DNA from: Pseudomonas lini
Lineage (GTDB): Bacteria; Pseudomonadota; Gammaproteobacteria; Pseudomonadales; Pseudomonadaceae
Direction of reading: 5' to 3'
DNA: 64,000 nucleotides
NCBI RefSeq assembly: GCF_001042905.1
Contig: NZ_JYLB01000005.1
Location: 372,001 to 436,000, forward strand
Shown here: positions 60,426 to 64,000 of the stretch, in pieces
Position numbering within the stretch: the stretch's first letter is position 1
Layout of the letters: the number at the start of each line of letters is the position of its first letter
Translations under genes and position numbers: made by a program
Notes under the pieces: model-generated
Seen by the model: only the letters and a program-made list of their open reading frames with translations
Databases searched by the model: none
What the model was told of the DNA's origin: nothing

Positions 60426-61853
60426 ATGATGGGGTTAGGTATGCGCTTTCGCGCGTTGGTTGCTGCCGTAGGATTGTTGTTTTTGGCGGTGACCGTCGAC
60501 GCTGTGGCCGAGACGAAGGTCAACAGTGTTCGCCTGTGGCGGGCGCCGGACAACACGCGACTGGTGTTCGACCTGACAGGGCCCGTCCAGCACAGTGTCT
60601 TTACCCTGTCCTCCCCGGACCGGCTGGTGATCGACATCAATGGCGCATCTCTGGGGTCGCCGCTGAACGTCAATACCTCGAATACTCCGATCACCGCAAT
60701 GCGCTCGGCTCAACGTACGCCGACCGACCTGCGAGTGGTCATCGACCTGAAAAAGGCCGTCACGCCGAAAAGTTTTACCTTGGCGCCCAACGCCCAATAC
60801 GGTAATCGCTTGGTGGTCGACCTGTTCGATAACGCCGCCGATGCTGCGCCAATTCCTGTACCGACCAACGTTGTCACAGTGGCCCCGGTGCCGGTCACTC
60901 CGGTAGATCCGCCGGTCAAACTGCCACCAGCCCCGGCCGGCAAGCGCGACATCATTGTGGTGATCGATGCCGGCCACGGTGGCGAAGACCCGGGTGCCTC
61001 GGGTTCTCGCGGTCAGCGTGAAAAAGACGTGGTGCTGGCGATCGCCCGTGAACTGCAGCGACAGGTCAACGGCATGAAAGGCTTCCGCGCCGAACTGACG
61101 CGTACTGGCGATTACTTCATTCCGTTGCGCGGCCGTACCGAAATCGCCCGCAAGAAGGGCGCTGACCTGTTCGTTTCGATCCACGCCGACGCCGCGCCTT
61201 CGGCCGCCGCGTTCGGAGCATCGGTGTTCGCCCTGTCCGATCGCGGCGCTACGTCGGAGACCGCCCGTTGGCTGGCCGACAGCGAAAACCGATCCGACTT
61301 GATCGGCGGTGCCGGCAACGTCAGCCTCGATGACAAGGACCGCATGCTGGCCGGCGTACTGCTCGATCTGTCGATGACTGCTTCCCTGACATCCAGCCTC
61401 AACGTTGGCCAGAAAGTCTTGAGCAACATCGGTCGCGTCACGCCGCTGCACAAACAGCGCGTGGAGCAAGCCGGGTTCATGGTGCTGAAGTCGCCTGACA
61501 TCCCGTCGATCCTGGTGGAAACCGGTTTTATCTCCAACGCCAACGAAGCTTCCAAGCTTGCCGCAGCGAACCACCAGCAAGCGCTGGCGCGTTCTATCAG
61601 CAGCGGTGTGCGGCAGTTCTTCCAACAGAATCCACCGCCGGGCACCTACATTGCCTGGCTGCGAGATTCCGGCAAGATCGCCCAGGGCCCGCGTGACCAT
61701 CGCGTGAATCCCGGCGAAACCCTGGCGATGATCGCCGTGCGCTATCAGGTGTCCCCGGCCACCTTGCGCAGCGCCAACAACCTCAAGAGCGACGAGCTGA
61801 AGATTGGTCAGACATTGACCATTCCCGGCACTGAACTGGCGGCCAAAGAATGA
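60426..61853 (+). CDS. amiB: N-acetylmuramoyl-L-alanine amidase with AMIN and LysM domains
   Basis: Periplasmic zinc amidase that splits septal peptidoglycan, activated by EnvC/NlpD-type proteins. The 475-residue product has a signal peptide (ALVAAVGLLFLAVTVDAVAE), an AMIN domain (~30-140) for septal targeting, a proline-rich linker, a catalytic domain from about 175 with the zinc ligands in DAGHGGEDPGASG and the SIHADAAPS and ETGFISNANEA motifs, and a C-terminal LysM (NPGETLAMIAVRYQVSPATL). ATG 60426 is used; another ATG at 60441 is possible. Its stop overlaps the mutL start. Confidence 0.94.
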   Translation: MMGLGMRFRALVAAVGLLFLAVTVDAVAETKVNSVRLWRAPDNTRLVFDLTGPVQHSVFTLSSPDRLVIDINGASLGSPLNVNTSNTPITAMRSAQRTPTDLRVVIDLKKAVTPKSFTLAPNAQYGNRLVVDLFDNAADAAPIPVPTNVVTVAPVPVTPVDPPVKLPPAPAGKRDIIVVIDAGHGGEDPGASGSRGQREKDVVLAIARELQRQVNGMKGFRAELTRTGDYFIPLRGRTEIARKKGADLFVSIHADAAPSAAAFGASVFALSDRGATSETARWLADSENRSDLIGGAGNVSLDDKDRMLAGVLLDLSMTASLTSSLNVGQKVLSNIGRVTPLHKQRVEQAGFMVLKSPDIPSILVETGFISNANEASKLAAANHQQALARSISSGVRQFFQQNPPPGTYIAWLRDSGKIAQGPRDHRVNPGETLAMIAVRYQVSPATLRSANNLKSDELKIGQTLTIPGTELAAKE

Positions 61854-63760
61854 ATCAGGTGCTGACCAACACTGCGCGTATCGAACTGCTCAGCCCGCGG
61901 CTGGCGAACCAGATTGCCGCCGGTGAAGTGGTTGAGCGCCCGGCCTCGGTGATCAAGGAGTTGCTGGAGAACAGCCTCGACTCCGGTGCCAAACGTATCG
62001 ATGTCGATGTGGAGCAGGGCGGCGTCAAGTTGCTGCGGGTTCGCGACGATGGCAGCGGCATTTCTGCCGATGACCTGCCCCTGGCCCTGGCCCGTCATGC
62101 CACGAGCAAGATTCGTAACCTGGAAGACCTTGAGCAGGTGATGAGCCTGGGGTTTCGTGGTGAGGCGCTGGCCTCCATCAGCTCCGTGGCGCGTCTGACC
62201 CTGACGTCCCGCACTCGCGATGCCGATCAGGCCTGGCAGGTGGAAACCGAAGGCCGGGACATGGCGCCTCGCGTACAACCGGCAGCCCATCCGGTGGGGA
62301 CTTCGGTGGAAGTGCGCGATTTGTTCTTCAATACCCCGGCGCGCCGCAAGTTTCTCAAGACCGAAAAAACCGAATTCGATCACCTGCAAGAAGTGATCAA
62401 ACGTCTGGCGCTGGCGCGGTTCGACGTGGCGTTCCATCTGCGCCACAACGGCAAAACCATCCTCAGCCTGCACGAGGCCCACGATGATGCGGCCCGCGCC
62501 CGGCGTGTAGCGGCGATTTGCGGTGCGGGTTTCCTGGAGCAGGCGCTGCCGATCGAGATCGAGCGCAATGGTTTGCACTTGTGGGGCTGGGTCGGGTTGC
62601 CGACCTTCAACCGCAGCCAGGCAGACTTGCAATATTTCTTTGTGAATGGCCGTGCCGTGCGCGACAAACTGGTGGCCCACGCGGTGCGCCAGGCTTATCG
62701 CGATGTGCTGTTCAATGGTCGGCACCCGACGTTCGTGCTGTTTTTCGAAGTCGATCCGGCGGGCGTCGACGTCAACGTGCACCCGACCAAGCACGAAGTA
62801 CGCTTCCGTGACGGGCGCATGGTTCACGATTTCCTCTATGGCACTTTGCACCGCGCCCTCGGCGATGTGCGGCCGGAAGATCATCTGGCCGCGCCTGTCG
62901 CGACGGCGATTGTCCGGCCAACCGGGCTCGACGCCGGTGAGTTCGGTCCGCAGGGCGAAATGCGCCTGGCGGCCAATGCGCTGCTGGAACAGCCTCAGGC
63001 ACAACCGTCGTTCAACACGCCGGCTGGCTCGGGCGCTGGTGCCGGTTATCAGTATCAGTACTCGCCGCGGCCTCAGTCCGGAGTACCCGTCGCCGAAGCT
63101 CAAGCGGCCTACCGTGAGTTCTTCGCGCCGTTGCCCGAGGCCAACGCGGTCGCGCTGCCAGCCGGGCAGGACGACATTCCGCCACTGGGTTACGCGTTGG
63201 CGCAGCTCAAGGGCATCTATATTCTTTCGGAAAACGCCCAGGGCCTGGTACTGGTGGACATGCATGCCGCCCATGAGCGGATCATGTATGAGCGTCTGAA
63301 AGTCGCGATGGCCAGCGAAGGCCTGAGTGGTCAGCCGCTGTTGGTGCCTGAGTCCCTGGCGGTCAGTCAGCGCGAAGCCGATTGTGCTGAAGAACATGTC
63401 GCGTGGTTCCAGCGGCTGGGCTTTGAGTTGCAGCGTCTGGGCCCGGAGTCGCTGGCGATCCGGCAAATCCCCGCGTTGCTGAAACAGGCTGAAGCCAATC
63501 GATTGGTTAGCGACGTTCTGGCGGATTTGATGGAATATGGCACCAGCGACCGGATTCAGGCACATCTGAACGAACTGCTCGGCACCATGGCCTGCCACGG
63601 CGCGATTCGCGCGAATCGGCGTCTGGCCTTGCCGGAAATGAACGGTCTGCTGCGGGACATGGAAAACACCGAACGCAGCGGTCAATGCAACCATGGCCGA
63701 CCGACCTGGACCCAATTGGGCCTGGACGATCTGGACAAACTGTTTTTGCGCGGTCGTTGA
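61850..63760 (+). CDS. mutL: DNA mismatch repair protein MutL
   Basis: Couples mismatch recognition by MutS to strand excision. The 636-residue protein has the GHKL ATPase end (LLENSLDSGAKRIDVDVEQG, VRDDGSGISADDL, GFRGEALASI) and a C-terminal dimerisation/nuclease domain with DMHAAHERIMYE (residues 470-481), which fits the DMHA-x2-E-x4-E endonuclease motif, plus ACHGAIRANRR and GQCNHGRPT. So this MutL, unlike the E. coli one, should be a latent endonuclease. ATG 61850 lies inside the amiB stop; its own TGA overlaps the miaA start. Confidence 0.96.
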   Translation: MNQVLTNTARIELLSPRLANQIAAGEVVERPASVIKELLENSLDSGAKRIDVDVEQGGVKLLRVRDDGSGISADDLPLALARHATSKIRNLEDLEQVMSLGFRGEALASISSVARLTLTSRTRDADQAWQVETEGRDMAPRVQPAAHPVGTSVEVRDLFFNTPARRKFLKTEKTEFDHLQEVIKRLALARFDVAFHLRHNGKTILSLHEAHDDAARARRVAAICGAGFLEQALPIEIERNGLHLWGWVGLPTFNRSQADLQYFFVNGRAVRDKLVAHAVRQAYRDVLFNGRHPTFVLFFEVDPAGVDVNVHPTKHEVRFRDGRMVHDFLYGTLHRALGDVRPEDHLAAPVATAIVRPTGLDAGEFGPQGEMRLAANALLEQPQAQPSFNTPAGSGAGAGYQYQYSPRPQSGVPVAEAQAAYREFFAPLPEANAVALPAGQDDIPPLGYALAQLKGIYILSENAQGLVLVDMHAAHERIMYERLKVAMASEGLSGQPLLVPESLAVSQREADCAEEHVAWFQRLGFELQRLGPESLAIRQIPALLKQAEANRLVSDVLADLMEYGTSDRIQAHLNELLGTMACHGAIRANRRLALPEMNGLLRDMENTERSGQCNHGRPTWTQLGLDDLDKLFLRGR

Positions 63761-64000
63761 TGAGCCAGTTCCCTCCTGCGATTTTCCTGATGGGGCCGAC
63801 GGCTGCCGGCAAGACCGACCTGGCCATCGAACTCACCAAGGTCCTGCCCTGCGAGCTGATCAGCGTCGATTCGGCGCTGGTTTACCGTGGCATGGACATT
63901 GGTACTGCCAAACCTTCCAAAGAAATTCTGGCCGAATTCCCGCATCGGTTGATCGATATTCTCGACCCGGCCGAAAGTTACTCGGCTGCTGATTTTCGTC
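63760..64000 (+). CDS. miaA: tRNA dimethylallyltransferase (3' end cut by window)
   Basis: Adds a dimethylallyl group to A37 of UNN-decoding tRNAs, the first step to ms2i6A. Only about 80 codons are in the window; the frame stays open to the edge. It begins MSQFPPAIFLMGPTAAGKTD with the P-loop GPTAAGKT, then ELISVDSALVYRGMDIGTAK, the hallmark of MiaA. ATG 63760 overlaps the mutL TGA by one base, as is usual in this operon. hfq would be expected next, outside the window. Confidence 0.95.
   Translation, partial: MSQFPPAIFLMGPTAAGKTDLAIELTKVLPCELISVDSALVYRGMDIGTAKPSKEILAEFPHRLIDILDPAESYSAADFR

Noticed and set aside
61808..63715. A 635-codon open frame opposite mutL
   Set aside because: Antisense shadow of mutL; low-complexity composition rich in Gln, His and Arg, no plausible start region.

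Overview
The window is a chromosomal segment of a fluorescent-group Pseudomonas. It is GC-rich, and its gene order follows the P. aeruginosa order I recall from waaF (PA5012) down to miaA (PA4945). It also carries four families of REP-type palindromes typical of P. fluorescens/P. putida relatives. These assignments rest on my reading of the translated sequence and recalled family knowledge; no database search was run.

Layout. (1) 1-16.5 kb is the lipopolysaccharide core locus: waaF (cut by the window edge), waaC, waaG, waaP, three more WaaP/InaA-like kinase genes, a small YceK-type lipoprotein, a carbamoyltransferase (wapO-like), a GT4 glycosyltransferase (wapH-like), mig-14, a PIG-L deacetylase (dnpA-like), two further glycosyltransferases, an O-antigen ligase-like membrane protein, and a convergent kinase-like gene with a degraded catalytic loop. 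Most start codons overlap the preceding stop, so the plus-strand genes look like long coupled operons. (2) 16.6-27.5 kb holds msbA and hldE, a minus-strand set of metabolic genes, an SMR efflux gene facing a LysR regulator, waaA, and tolC. (3) 27.6-34.2 kb has a TPP riboswitch, thiC and a CytX-like permease (thiamin precursor supply), an RsiV-type lipoprotein, then nudF, a DUF1249 gene and cpdA. (4) 34.4-41.6 kb has a YqiA-type esterase, parE, a phytase-like esterase, a retropepsin-like protease, parC and a PqiC-like lipoprotein. (5) 41.9-50.3 kb has an AhpA/YtjB-type membrane protein divergent from serB, a PilZ-like protein, psd, rhdA and an HDOD protein. (6) 50.5-52.4 kb is motAB behind a sigma-28-like promoter. 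(7) 52.7-54.5 kb is a three-gene minus-strand cassette: ThsB-like TIR, caspase-like protease, second TIR. (8) 54.7-64 kb is rsgA, orn, a TRIC/YadS-type channel, queG, nnr, tsaE, amiB, mutL and the start of miaA.

The outstanding feature is the TIR-caspase-TIR cassette inserted between motB and rsgA, genes that are neighbours in P. aeruginosa as I recall. Both TIR proteins keep the predicted catalytic glutamate and the protease keeps its His/Cys dyad. The genes touch or overlap, and three 60-base rows I counted in the cassette each have 31 G+C, against 39 in one row each of motB and rsgA. The layout suggests an acquired anti-phage system in which TIR-made nucleotide signals switch on a protease, related to Thoeris. 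No mobility genes, tRNA, rRNA or CRISPR array were seen.
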